Of a DNA stretch of 64,000 bases, positions 11,045 through 23,028 are shown in pieces. The notes beneath the pieces were generated by a model. It had not been told where the DNA came from. It worked only from the letters and a program-made list of their open reading frames with translations, and ran no database searches. The stretch's first letter is position 1. Each line of letters begins with the position of its first letter. The stretch lies in contig NC_049562.1 of NCBI RefSeq assembly GCF_013368755.1, positions 1,302,001 to 1,366,000 on the forward strand. The letters run 5' to 3'. Position numbers and translations under genes: made by a program. The DNA is from Talaromyces rugulosus. Lineage: Eukaryota > Ascomycota > Eurotiomycetes > Eurotiales > Trichocomaceae.

Positions 11045-11445
11045 CTTTGTAGTAATTAAGAAATAGATAGTGATGAAATAATGCAATTAAAGAGTTTTGA
11101 AGATGAAGGCTCGTAAGACAACACTGAATCGGTATCAAGAGGTTACCGGCGAACGACGCGATCGCGTAAGCACGCGTGGTCACGTGCACCGTCTAATGAA
11201 GTCATTTCCGGCAGAACGACTTCTGTAATAAGCAACAGCTAATATCGAAATCCCATGCACCTTGTCATACTCAACTCGTGTCTGGCGTGATCCTACGTCG
11301 TATTACCTTGAATTTATCTCCAGAACAATCCATACATTTATCTAACTCGACCCGAGGATAAGAGCAATTATTCAAGCTGGATTGGTTTTGGGCTCAACGT
11401 TCTGATCCAAGTCAAGTGGAGAAAGAGGCAGGGAGGCTGGAAAGA
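11045..11445. promoter_or_regulatory. Bidirectional promoter region of Fpg and MIX23 genes
   Basis: About 400 bases between two divergent genes. A GC-rich patch with CACGTG-like and ACGCG words lies at about 11155-11190. No gene seen. Confidence 0.45.
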
Positions 11446-12109
11446 ATGTCAAAGCCTTTGCCAGTCAGCTCGCCATCTTTAAGCCCACAGTTTTGTTTTA
11501 ATGAGCGAGTGCTGCGAGGTGGGTTTTCATGACATACCGCTCAGGCGTTGAAATTCCATATGTGCTTGCAACTGACGACATACAGACTTCCTCCGTTTGT
11601 CACGCACAACCATTGACGATTCGATTACACAAAACCTAAATGCCTTGTTAAGACCATCCCGGGAAGGATTTGACCCATCATCGACCGATGTAAGACAGCT
11701 GGACGCAACCGAAAGGCGGAGACTCTCCAGCGAGGCGTGCGGCTCTTTCAAAAATGACATCCTGTTTCCCTCATGGCAAACGAGATCAGATGTTCTCAAC
11801 TATTGTGCGTCAGTCGCTACAAGTCCGGACCCCGAAGATCCGGATATCATCGCGCGACAAGTAGAGTCTACGAAAGAACAAGAACGGGTTGTGAATGACC
11901 GTTTGGATCCGTACTCTAGTCGATATTTTCCCCGGGAGGCTCGCACTGAATCCCTCGCGAATCTTGTTCGAAATGAACGAAGTGTGGAACAAATCATCCG
12001 AACACGAACTTGGGGTGTCGTTGCTGAACGATGCGACGCTACTGGGTCATGGGAGGATGCGCTTGATCGGTGGCGAGAACAAAAGCATATACAAAGACAG
12101 ACGTCTTAG
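11446..12109 (+). CDS. MIX23: MIX23 / Cid2 family mitochondrial intermembrane-space protein
   Basis: Exons 11446-11518 and 11586-12109, joined over a 67-base intron, encode 198 residues. The short first exon (MSKPLPVSS ... QFCFNERVLR) supplies the start codon and an early Cys. The second exon opens DFLRLSRTTIDDSITQNLN, matching the conserved RTIDD...HELN helix of MIX23/CCDC58. Further conserved features are SWQTRSDVLNYC and the C-terminal helix VEQIIRTRTWGVVAERC. The family carries spaced cysteines that are oxidised on import by Mia40; Cys in the SEACGSF, LNYC and AERC segments are candidates here. Yeast MIX23 modulates mitochondrial protein import. Function is taken from the family. The first exon is a model: it restores both frame and the expected conserved N-terminus. 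Confidence 0.85.
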
Positions 12110-13044
12110 CTCTACCCGGCCTGGTTTGAGAACAACAAAACCATCTTTATACAGGGTAGATATAATGCATTGCATGGTGCCATCTTGTGTGAATAATAGC
12201 GTTGGAATTCGGCATGAAAATTTGTAAAATTATCTCCTCTTCACAGAAAAGTCAACTGCATCTATCATCTATATATTGGATGGTAAGAAATACTCGAATC
12301 TTCTGATGTATCCTTTATCCGACGACATGGAGTCTTTGAGAAGTCTACAATGAAGTATGCTACATTCCTATGCATACAGTTGTAACACAAGCATAACACC
12401 TACTGTGCACTGCCACCCAACCAACAACATAACGACGTTTCACCGTTCAACATGGAACTTTGAAAAGAAATGCCATTCTTCATGCAATCGCTGCGATTTT
12501 ACTAATTTAGACTCGTCTCTACCGATTTTATTCAGCGCTTTCTGATCAAAACAATCCTTCGCGTTCGACAGCAAGACGATGCTGTCAACGATTGAAGCCA
12601 ACATGTCACTGCTGCTGAAAATCAGATCACAAAAGAACGACGACGAGAAGTAACGGGCTGAAAAATACTGCACTATTAAAATCTCGATGCGTGGATTTTG
12701 TGTCATTTTGCGATGCTAGAACTGAAGCTAGATCTGCGCTGCCTAACATATGCAGCTGAGCCGCAGCAAAGGCTGAACCCAGGCTAAATCTAGATCGCCC
12801 CTCTCCTCCACGTTGGGCGTCGTTTTGCAACTCACTTGCGGCATCTCCTCCTAAAATTATTTATGCTACTCAACAATATATGCCGCATTCCATATCGCTC
12901 TATAACTTAACGCGCTTCGTGATCTCCTTCACTGATGAGATTTCAACCATACTCCGCAATAGTACTCCCGCGCGCAGCTTATTGGAGTAGTATCACTTAA
13001 CTACTTAACATCCATAGTTATTATACTAACTAAGTACGGATACC
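12110..13044. other. Intergenic region at the left edge of the accessory island
   Basis: About 935 bases. Only short, compositionally unconvincing open frames occur. The last 150 bases before 13045 are AT-rich and probably contain the promoter of the STAND gene. Confidence 0.4.
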
Positions 13045-16000
13045 ATGGCGGAAGTCGTGGGATTGGTATCCAGCATCGTCGCTTTGATAGAGCTCTCCGC
13101 AAAAATCGCCGGACTGAGCTACAGTTACGCCCGTCAGGTCAAAAATGCACCGAAAACACAGAAGCAATATCTTCAGCAAGTCTCCTCGCTGATCGAGGTT
13201 CTGTATCGCGTCGAGCAGGCTATTGCAGTATCCGAGTCAACGGGCCTGCTACCGGTTCGCCCGCCAAGTTTGAATGAAGATGCGTTGATAGGTTGTCATA
13301 AGGAACTTTCGCAGTTATATCTTGAGCTTGAACGACGAAAGTCCAAGTTTCTAAGACCCTTTCAGGACCGCGAATAGAGACCGCATATCGACATGCTACA
13401 GAAATTTCAGGCGCTCTTCACAGATTACCTGTCATCTTGTATACTGTATAGATTCCTCAGGGTTTATTATCTGTGGAATGCAGTATACTAATACATGAAC
13501 TAGTATTACTTCGACCGCAACGTATCAAAAAATTTCATCGATACATTATGGTAGGTGAGCCCAATCGATCGGATCCATCATATGCTGATTAGTGAGTCCA
13601 GAGCAAGATCGAAATTTGCTGTTAACATGGGTTCCCACGCCCAGTATCCCACTTCGACAGAAGCCATCTCCTTGTTCAGGAACGGGGCGTTGGCTCCTAG
13701 GCACTGTTGCTGTTCAGGCATGGCTAAGCAAATCAACAGAGCTTCTGTGGTGTTACGGTCAACGTAAGCACTTGGTCTTTAATACATTTTTTTGAGCTTT
13801 ACGTCGCTAATCATGACTATAGCCGGAGTAGGAAAGAGTTTCCTTGCGTAGGTTTCCTCTGCAGTTGGGATACTGCGTTTTTTGTGTTGCGAAATGATCT
13901 AAATAACCCGTAGCTCAGTGATGATCGACCACTTGTTGGAAAAACGAGAGCATGACTCCCTAGTCATATACTTCTTCTGCGACTTTTCTTCACGGAATCA
14001 AGTGACAACGAAAGATATCCTGCAGTATCTGCTTCGACAGATCGTCGATCAAGGAAGTGAAAAGATGCTATCCACGCTCAAAGGGGCATGTGGTGACCCG
14101 AGTGCGCTACAGAATGCAAATAAAGTAGTGCAATTGCTTGCTCTGGCCGCATCAGTGCAATCAATTTACTTGGTGGTGGATGGTGTGGACGAGTTGAAAA
14201 CACTAAATGAACTACTTGAGCATATTCTTGAGCTTGCGAAATCAAAAATGCGCATAATGGTTACCAGCCGAGATTTACCTCAGATCCGAAGGAAGATGAG
14301 CACGACTCTTCGGCTAAATATTAAACCTACAGAACACGATCTGAGGCTATATGTCAATATGCGATTGCAGGATAGTGACTTTGTCGAAGAAGCCGCTAAA
14401 GATAGCAGCTTAATTGATGACATTGTGTCCAAAACCGGGAACATGTAGGGTGTCGGAGCCCTTATTTTACTAGGATAGAAACCCTGACTGTTCACAGATT
14501 CCTCCTCACCCGACTGCTGCTCGATGAGTTATTGGACCTTGTGACCATCTATCAGATACGCAAAGCACTTGAGAGGCCACCACAGGGTCTACAGCAGGCC
14601 CTCGAAGCGACACTGCAGCGGATAGATGCCCAGCCATTGGCACGGAGAACTCTGGCTCGACGCTTACTGAGCTGGATAATGCTTGCAGAACGAAGGCTAA
14701 AAATGAACGAAGTTGTGACTGCATTTGCCGTCGAAGATGGCGAGGAGCTACATCCGGACAACATGCCGAGCGCTGATATCCTCCATCAGGTTTGTGCTGG
14801 GCTAGTTATTCTCAACAAGGATGATAACACAGTCGGTCTGGTCCATGTTTTTGCCTACGAGCTTCTCCATAACTTATTGCCGAAGAGGCAGTCACACATT
14901 GATATTGCTCAAACTTGTCTCCGGTATCTATCGTTGAAGCCCCTGGGAGGGGGGCCCTGTGCAAGCGCGGCCGAAATGCTCAACCGAGTCGATTCGCTTC
15001 CTTTTCTGGAATACTCTTCCAAGTATTGGGGACATCACGTCATATCGGGGGACTGTGAAAAGGAGCTGGAGTCGCTGATTCTGGAGCTTTTGGATGACTC
15101 GCGGCTCAGTGACAGTGCATTTCAGGCTCTCCAATTCCGCCGGGAGTATGCCTCCACGGGGACCGCGGAAGAATTGTTTCAATCCCTGCCTATAAATTCG
15201 CATGCGCTGCATCTGGCAGCTTATTGGGGCTTGACTCGAATTACAGGCAAGATTCTGGAAGCTGGTGCACCTCCATCCCCCGTTGACTCGCATAAATGGA
15301 CACCTCTCCATTGGGCATGTGCTAACAATAGGCTGGGCGTGGCAGAGCTTCTTTTGAGCCGCGGAGCAGACGTTAATGCCCAGGATAACCAAGGATGGAG
15401 CCCATTGTTTTGGAGTGCATTTGTAGGGAGTAACCTCATGGTGCATCTTCTACTCTGCAATGGCGCGGATCATCTCGCTCGAAGTACGCTCGGATGGACG
15501 GCCTTGCACTGGGCCATTTCAGGCGGACATACCGAGTTAGCAAAGAAACTCCTCGACCACCACTTGGAGTCCCAGTCACCCAAGCCATTATTCCATAGGA
15601 TGACTATGAAAGAAATCGAAGCATACGCCAATACCACCTCTCCATTAGATGTAGTTGCCGGAGACCAGGATTACGATATCTTCACGGCCCTAACGAATCA
15701 TCTTCAGACGTCACGTGGAACGATAACAGATGCTGGATTTAACGAGATCTGGAAACGAGAAAGCTTCGATGTTCCTGTGTCATTCAATCTATGGAGAACT
15801 ATGACAAAGGGTGAACGCATCAATGGACGTGATTGGCAATATCATGGTACTATACGGATCGAGAATAGCTTGGAAAAGCGGGAATCTGGCCCCAATAATT
15901 GGAAGTCCTCCCTCCTAATATCGGCCATTCGTGACCAGCAACTATCATCAGTGGAGCTTTTGGTCAAAGCGGGAGCGGACATGGAAAACAATAGAGCACT

Positions 16001-18353
16001 GTTTATGGCTGCTCGTCGACAGGATCCCAGATATGTGCAATGCTTGTTGGAGAATGGCGCCAATCCAAATGCCACAGACCACTATGGACGGACTCCGCTA
16101 CACGACGCCATCATGGACGGCTTTGTTGAAACTGTCGGCGCACTTCTCGATGGAGGAGCAGATGTAAACAAGCCTGTCACGCGTGACTTTGACTCCATCC
16201 GCGTGGACAAAGTTGATATCGAAATGGTTAACTACAGCATTGAGTGCAACGACATTGGATCTACAGCCTTGATACTGGCCAGTGGATTTGTCCAACGTGA
16301 ACACTATGGGACTGAACGATTTCAAACACAGCCATCAGGATTTGAATTAATCACGCAAATCACCCAATTGCTCCTTTCTAAGGGCGCGGATCCGGGTCTG
16401 AAGGATCCTTCGGGGAGAACAGCGCTGCATTATGCAATGCTACGACCGCACCTACCATGGGTCAAGTTGCTGATCGACGCAGGATGTCCGGTTGATGCGG
16501 TGGACTGCAATGGGAGCATGCCACTGCATCTTCTGGCGGTGCGCCAAGAAGACGGTCTTGACGGGCATGATTTGAAGGCGATCGTGTGTCTTCTTCTGAA
16601 TGGCAAGTGTGAAAATGGTCAAGCCGATATATTAAACCAACCGGTGCCTGCGACGTCCGCCATCCAAGACACACGTAGTAGTCGGAAAAAGAATTTAATG
16701 TATTTCTACGAAGTTGAACATGGTTTTGAATCGTTTCACAGAACGTTGAAGCGAGCAAAAGGATTCGAGGAAGGACTGACTCCTCTGACCATGGCACTAA
16801 AAGCTGGTAGTTGGACATTGGTTCAAGTACTATTGGAACTAGGAGCTACATTTCCCACACATTTAAATCTGACTCCGATTCTGACTCATGCTATCAAGAG
16901 CGCTGAGCCGAGTATGAAAAGTCTACTCATCCTCCACGGTGCACGTCCTTCACCCGGTGCAATCTATGACCTAGTGAATTCATTCGTGGCTCAAACAACA
17001 CCGGATACCATCACAAACCCCGCGGAGGGCAAAGACGTGATGTCAGATTTCAAAAGAAGTCTGGAAGAGCTGGCTTCAGCTGGTGCGGACGTTAACTTTC
17101 GCCAAAATGAAGAAACCCCCTTGGTGGCTGTGGCAACTAAGTGTGGCTCGGAAACTGCTATCCAAGCCCTTCTTGATGCGGGCTCGGATGTCTATACAAC
17201 ACTGTCAAAGACTTTTGACCCCATTCTCGCATTAGTAATTTCTGGGCAGTCTGTCCATCTCGACTACTTGTTGGACTATTCTGTGGCACATCCAAGAAAA
17301 GGTCATTGGTCAAACCATTTAAATGAAGTATCCCATGAGAGTGACCCAGTCATGCGCGTGTGTCGATCTCTGCAAAAGGCGAAGGTAATCAATCGTACAA
17401 ACAGCGATGGACGCACTCTATTACATCTGGTCGCTCAGCAAGGAAATATCGCATTAGTGACTGCCCTTGTATCATGTGGTGCCAAAACCGATATTGTAGA
17501 TAGCACTGGATGGCTCGCAGTCCATTGCGCTGGATTTGCCAAGCAGAATTCTGTGCTGAGTTACTTACTGCTTGAACAGAGTACAAAGTCGTCCTCTAAG
17601 GAAATGCAGAAAGTAATTAGCAAGGACGATAATTCGACCAATGCGCATAATATGCTCGACGTAGCCGTTCTGGATGGAAACATTGACATGGTCTCGTCTC
17701 TTCTGAACTTTGGTGGCAATTCAAATTCAACGATACATAAAGGTGGCAAGCACTATACCCTACTCGGTTATGCAGCCGAACAAGGAGAAAGGGAGATTGT
17801 TTCCTTGCTTCTCGACCACGGCGCTGATATAGAGAAAGAAAACAAATGCGGTTGGCGTCCGGTTCATCTAGCATGCTACCGAGGCCACGCGAGGATTGCC
17901 GAAATCCTCATCGAAGCAGGGGCAGACGTACACGTTGCAACTGTAGAATGGAATGAACCGCATATCAGACCTCAAGGGATCTATCAAGGTACTCCCTGGA
18001 CCGGACAACCGCTTCACCTTGCTGCCATGAGTGGTCTGGCAGGTATTGTACAGCTGCTGCTTGAACAGGGTGTCGATATTCATGCCAGCACGGGTGTAGA
18101 CTCTGGCAGCTCGTATGGTCCGACTGCGCTTCACCTCGCGCTGGATACGAGTCATTGGTATGGCAATCGGTGCGGTGACATTCTCGATTCTGGCAGACTT
18201 CAGATCGCGCAGTGGCTGGTTGGTCGAGGGGCCATGGTGCAAGGCGTTATACCTGACTCGTTGCATCATATTCGGAAATTCCGAGAATTTCCCGGTCTTT
18301 GGGATGCACTTGTAGCTGGCGACAAGAACGAAAGTAGCAATATTTCCTCTTGA
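13045..18353 (+). CDS. NACHT-ankyrin STAND receptor, one in-frame stop at codon 111 (possible pseudogene)
   Basis: Fungal NLR-like receptor. Exons 13045-13445, 13504-13550, 13593-13763, 13823-13847, 13914-14444 and 14498-18353 sum to exactly 1,677 codons. Residues 1-110 are the helical fungal STAND N-domain (SesA/HeLo-like type; MAEVVGLVSSIVALIELSAK). The NACHT module has a Walker A GQPGVGKS assembled across two tiny introns (about residue 205), Walker B IYLVVDGVDEL and sensor IMVTSRD. Ankyrin repeats follow from about residue 625 to the end, for example WTPLHWACANNRLGVAELLL. The frame is open and conserved throughout except for a TAG at 13375-13377, inside an otherwise family-like segment (PFQDRE-stop-RPHIDMLQKFQ). 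Splicing around the stop with frame kept was not found. An ATG at 13393 could start a shorter receptor lacking the signalling domain. Call the receptor class with confidence; whether it works is open. Confidence 0.8.
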
Positions 18354-19219
18354 CTCTAGCAAGAAAGCATACTTCACTTGAACGTCTCTTTAATGAGGTT
18401 ATACTAGATGTAGCAGATATATGACCTAACCTTAGCCGATTATTCAAGTATCAATGGGATAGTTTTGACATGTATTAAACCTGTGATAATTCTTAGCATA
18501 TGGAAGGGTAGCATTTACTAAGAATTACACGTAGAAAACCGAGTACTGTTGAGACTTGAGTCAATAGTTCATGCACGGATCGTCTCCCCCATTGGCCACC
18601 AAGCCACTCAGTCGCACGCACTAAGCAACCCAAGATAGCAGAATCTATATATATTCTATAGTTCTTTAACAGATAGCATGTACCTTTAGGTGCTAAGACC
18701 ACTGAAAAAGATTATTAAAAATAGTATTTTTAGTAATAGCAGCACTAATTTAATATTATCTCATTAGTAGTTATATATACTCTAAACATTTATTTAAACT
18801 TTATAATATTATCTATTAGAAAAAAATTAAATCTATTTCTAGTCTGGTTATTTAATATTTAGCTGTCGTTTGCTAAAAGTCTCTAGTATTGGTCTTAAGG
18901 CTTAGTAAAGTTCTTAGTGAAGAACAAGTGGGTCACCCACTGTATTAGGTTGATTCCGTAACCTCCGAATGGTCAGACTAGCTAGCCCTAGCCGCCCCAC
19001 CGTTCATCGGGCACCGACTTACCAAGGAGAGTTGGCAGAGTAGAACACTGACAAGCATAATTCTAAAGGATACACTTCATTCTGTGAATAATCGAACACC
19101 GTCATCGACACCGTCATCGCCGCTAGTTAGCAAGTGGTCTGAAATACAAAGGAAAAACTCTCAGATGAGCGTTCTGACATCCCCTGCGGTCTTGCGAGCA
19201 ACAGCCTGTCGATGCCGCG
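18354..19219. other. Intergenic region with AT-rich tract between the two STAND genes
   Basis: About 870 bases. Positions about 18690-18880 are very AT-rich and dominated by TA, AA and TT words, in contrast to the coding flanks; this resembles decayed, RIP-like DNA. A palindromic GTGGGTCACCCAC lies near 18929. An out-of-frame ATG at 19212 opens a 21-codon frame overlapping the next gene's start. Confidence 0.5.
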
Positions 19220-22200
19220 ATGGCTAATCTCGACCGAGTACACGAGGACTACCAAATCGGAATTATCTGCGCCTTAGCAGTTGAAAAAGCTGCTATTGTG
19301 GCAATGCTAGATGAAACTCATCCTAAACGGAAGGATAAGGGCGACGAGAACGAATATACACTGGGTCGAATTGGAGTTCACAATGTTGTTGTTGCTTGCC
19401 TCCCAGCCGGTATGATCGGAAATGTTCCTGCTGCCATTGTTGCCAAAAATATGCAACGCAGCTTCCCAATAAAATTCGGGCTCATGGTCGGTGTTGGAGG
19501 TGGCGTCTGGAGCAAAAAACATGATATTCGTCTTGGAGACGTCGTTGTCAGCGAACCAACAGGCACTCATGGTGGAGTCGTACAATGGGACTTTGGAAAG
19601 CTGGGAATGGATGGAAAATTTCAGCGAATTGGCTGCCTGGATAAACCACCCCAGGCGTTACTGCAGGCGCTGCAGGCACTGAAGGTATCTGATATTACTG
19701 ACGGTGTTAATATGGAAGAGCCCATTTCTCAGATGATTCGGAAGAAGCCGCAAATGGCTAAATATTATCGGCACCCGGGTATAGAGAAAGACCTCCTATT
19801 CAAGGCTGATTATGAGCACGAGGGCGACGAGACGTGCGACGGCTGTGATGCAGAATCAATTGTACAGAGACCGGATCGCAATGACCTTACTCCGAGAATA
19901 CACTACGGGAACATCGCATCGGGGAACGAGATGATAAAACATGGCGCTACTAGGGATAAGATAGCTGAGGACGAAGGAGTGATCTGTTTCGAGATGGAGG
20001 CTGCCGGGTTGATGGATTCTTTCCCCTGCCTTGTGGTTAGAGGTATTTGCGACTACGCTGATTCGCACAAGAACAAATTATGGCAACCATATGCTGCGGC
20101 TACCGCTGCAGCATTTGCAACGGTGCTTCTGGGGTTTATCTATGAGCAAGAAGTGATCAAGACGCCTTGTAAGTAGATTTTTTTTTAGGTAGATATTGAC
20201 CTGCATATCGCATATCTTGTCTTTGTTGTTCTAAAGGAAACGGTATTATTGTTACATATTTCAAATGTTTATGAGATATCGGGTGCCTAGGAGATTTTAT
20301 GTATTGTGTGATATAACTTCTGCGAACTATAGCTAACTCTGAAAGTAGCCCCCCCTAAGCCACTGAGATTGCTACCTTTTGGCCGCAACCGGGGCTTTGT
20401 TGGCCGTCAACCTCAGTTAAAGCAACTGATCAATATTTTGCACGATGATGACTCTGGGGAGGACTGCCAACGTGTAGCTCTAGTCGGCCTTGGCGGAGTT
20501 GGGAAGACACAGATTGCCTTGGAGTGTGCTTTTCAAATTCAAGAGGTTCTTCCCGGGTGTTCCGTATTTTGGGTCCGGGCAAGCGACACAACAAGTTTCG
20601 ATAATTCCTATCGCGATATTGCACAGCAATTGAAGATTCCTGGACTTGAGAATGACAAAGCAGATGTCAAACAACTAGTCAAAACCCGGCTGTGCCAAGA
20701 CATTACAGGGAAATGGCTCATGATTGTGGATGGCGCGAATGACTACAAAATATTTTATTCTGGCAATGATGATAATGGATTTAGTGCATTATCAAAATAT
20801 CTTCCATCCAGTCCCCTTGGCGCGATCCTATTCACGACTCGGGATCGTGGTGCTGCCACAAAATACGCTTGCTCAAATGCGATTAACGTGGAAGAAATGG
20901 ACGACGGAGAATCAAGAGAACTTCTTCAACGAAGTCTTCAAAACCAACAACTGATCAAAGATAAAGATAGTGTAACCACACTGCTAAAATATCTTGTCAA
21001 TCTTCCACTTGCAATTATGCAAGTAGCTGCATACCTAAACGCTAAGATGTGCACTATCGTGGAGTATCTCGAAGTCTATGAAGAGAGCAATGATAATATC
21101 GTCAAGTTACTAAGCAAAAACTTCGAGAATATAAGGAGATATCCAGATATGAAGAACCCAGTGGCTACTACGTGGCTTATCTCATTTGAGCTTATTCAAG
21201 TTCGGGATCCCTTGGCAGCAGACTATATGGCTTTTATTTCTTGTATCAGAGAGCAAGACTTTCCCCGGGACCTCTTGCCTCCAGCTTCTAAATACGACAA
21301 AACAGAGGCATTCGGCACCTTGAAAGCCTTTGGATTTATTAAAGAACGCCTCAGTGGGGCATCATATGATATGCATCAATTAGTTCACATAGCGATGCAA
21401 AATTGGTTAAAGCTTAAGAACCAATGGAAAAGTTGGAACGAGAAGACCTTGAACCAGATCACGAATGTCTTCCCATGGCCACAGCATGGGAATAGAGATA
21501 TATGGATGACATATCTTCCCCATGTGCAATGTGTTATTAATATGTTTGAAAAGACCTTTGGTGAAATGAAGGACCTACCGTTGAGCTTACTACACAACTT
21601 AGGAGAGGCCTCTCGAATTATAGGCAAGTACGCAGAAGCTGAGGCGATGAACCGGCGGGTACTACAGTACAGAGAGACAGTTCTTGGGAAGGATCACCCG
21701 GACACGTTTAATAGCATGAACAGCCTTGCACTATCGCTTCGCCTACAGGGCAAGTATGCAGTAGCTGAGGAGATGCACCGGCGGGCACTGCAGTGTAGGG
21801 AGATATTTCTTGGGAAAGGACACCCAGACACGCTTAAGAGCATGAATGACCTTGCACTATCCATTCATCTACAGGGTAAATATGCAGTAGCTGAGGAGAT
21901 ACACCAGAAGGCGCTTAGTCTCCGCGTGATTAGGTTTGGAAAAGATGATCCTTCTACACTTGAGAGCATGATGAACCTTGCAGCATCGCTTCTCAAACAG
22001 GGCAAGTACTCCGAGGCTGAGGCAATTCAACGGCAGACACTGCAGCTCAAGGAGACATTGCTTGGGAAAGAACACCCAGACACGTTCGGGAGCATGAACG
22101 ACCTCGCAGAAAGCCTTCGCGGGCAGGGCAAAAACTTGGAGGCTGAGTCGATGCATCAGAAGACGCTGCGGCTGAGGGAAGCACTATTTGGGAAGGATCA

Positions 22201-22537
22201 TCTATACACGCTGGAAAGTATGAATAACCTTGCGTTATCGCTTCGCGGGCAGGGCAAGAACTCAGAGGCAGAGGTGATGCACCGGCAGGCAATAGAACTT
22301 GGAAGCGCGGCGCTTGGGAATAATCACCCTTCTACACTCAACAGTATGAATAACCTTGCATTATCGCTGTACCAGCAGGGTAAGTACGCTGCGGCCGAGG
22401 GAATTCAAAGGCGGACACTGCAGCTCCGCAAGATTGTGCTTGGGAAGGATCACCCTTCTACGCTCACCAGCATGCACAATCTCGCAGAAACCCTTCGCAA
22501 GCAAGGGAAGGACACAGAGGCCGATGCGATACACTAG
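19220..22537 (+). CDS. PNP/NB-ARC/TPR STAND receptor (fungal NLR with nucleoside-phosphorylase-like domain)
   Basis: Exons 19220-20168 and 20349-22537 join over a 180-base intron to give 1,045 residues. Residues 5-310 are a PNP_UDP_1 (nucleoside phosphorylase-like) domain: IGIICALAVEKAA, LMVGVGGGV, LGDVVVSEPTGTHGGVVQWD, and FEMEAAGLMDSFPCLVVRGI followed by CDYADSHKN. A GRNRGFVGR linker leads into NB-ARC with Walker A VGLGGVGKT (about residue 365), Walker B WLMIVDGAND, ILFTTRD and the GLPL-like LPLAIMQVAAYL. The C-terminus is seven complete 42-residue kinesin-light-chain-type TPRs plus the start of an eighth. This architecture is known in fungal NLR repertoires, where the N-domain acts as effector and the repeats sense ligands. 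The enzymatic activity is inferred; what it detects is unknown. Confidence 0.92.
21623..22534 (+). repeat. Tandem 126-bp repeats coding 42-residue TPR units
   Basis: Units begin at 21623, 21749, 21875, 22001, 22127, 22253 and 22379, all exactly 126 bases apart, with a partial eighth unit at 22505 that runs into the stop codon. Each unit reads like GKYAxAExxHRxxLQ...LGKDHPxT...MNxLAxSLxxQ. Exact spacing with no indels, plus frequent shared stretches at DNA level, indicates expansion by unequal exchange. Confidence 0.92.
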
Positions 22538-23028
22538 CTCCCCAACTTATGATCGGTGTAGAATATGTGTTTTGTAATGATGGAAGCAGGGAGCGTGAAT
22601 CTAACTATGGAATTCTTTGCAGTGTACGGAGATGGGAACAATGAGTGATGCGCATGTAGCAGCATACGATTTATTAGTTTTATTAGTGTGTTATCTTGAT
22701 ATATGCTGTTATATTATTATATTATAAAATATAAGAAAGCTTATGTATCAGTAAAATATATATAGCAATTATTAATTTTATATTATTAATTAGAATAAGA
22801 TAAGGATTAACTAGAAAACGGTACAATGATAAACACGCGTTTTAGGAATAGTGCTAGGTTGGTCTACCAGTTCACCCCATGAAAATCGAGAAGCTGCCAA
22901 CGCCTTCCCGTTTCCTCAACTTTGAACAACATTGAATAAAATATCCTTCTCTTGAAAGAATCACTAGAACCCCAGTTCCTGTGCCCAACTCAAACCTTTT
23001 TGTTCCACGGTCTGACCTTTCGATTAAG
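22538..23028. other. Intergenic region with AT-rich tract right of the NLR gene
   Basis: About 490 bases. Positions about 22675-22805 are almost pure A/T with TATTATATTATA-like words, comparable with the tract left of the NLR gene. The remainder leads into the GFA gene promoter. No gene seen. Confidence 0.5.

Noticed and set aside
11501..11518. Alternative start ATGAGCGAG for MIX23
   Set aside because: It does not keep the frame across the intron, whereas the upstream ATG at 11446 does and yields the conserved QFCF...DFLRLSR N-terminus.
12440..12706. Minus-strand frame of 88 codons in the gap left of the NACHT gene
   Set aside because: Phe/Ser-rich, no domain, no upstream signals; treated as chance.
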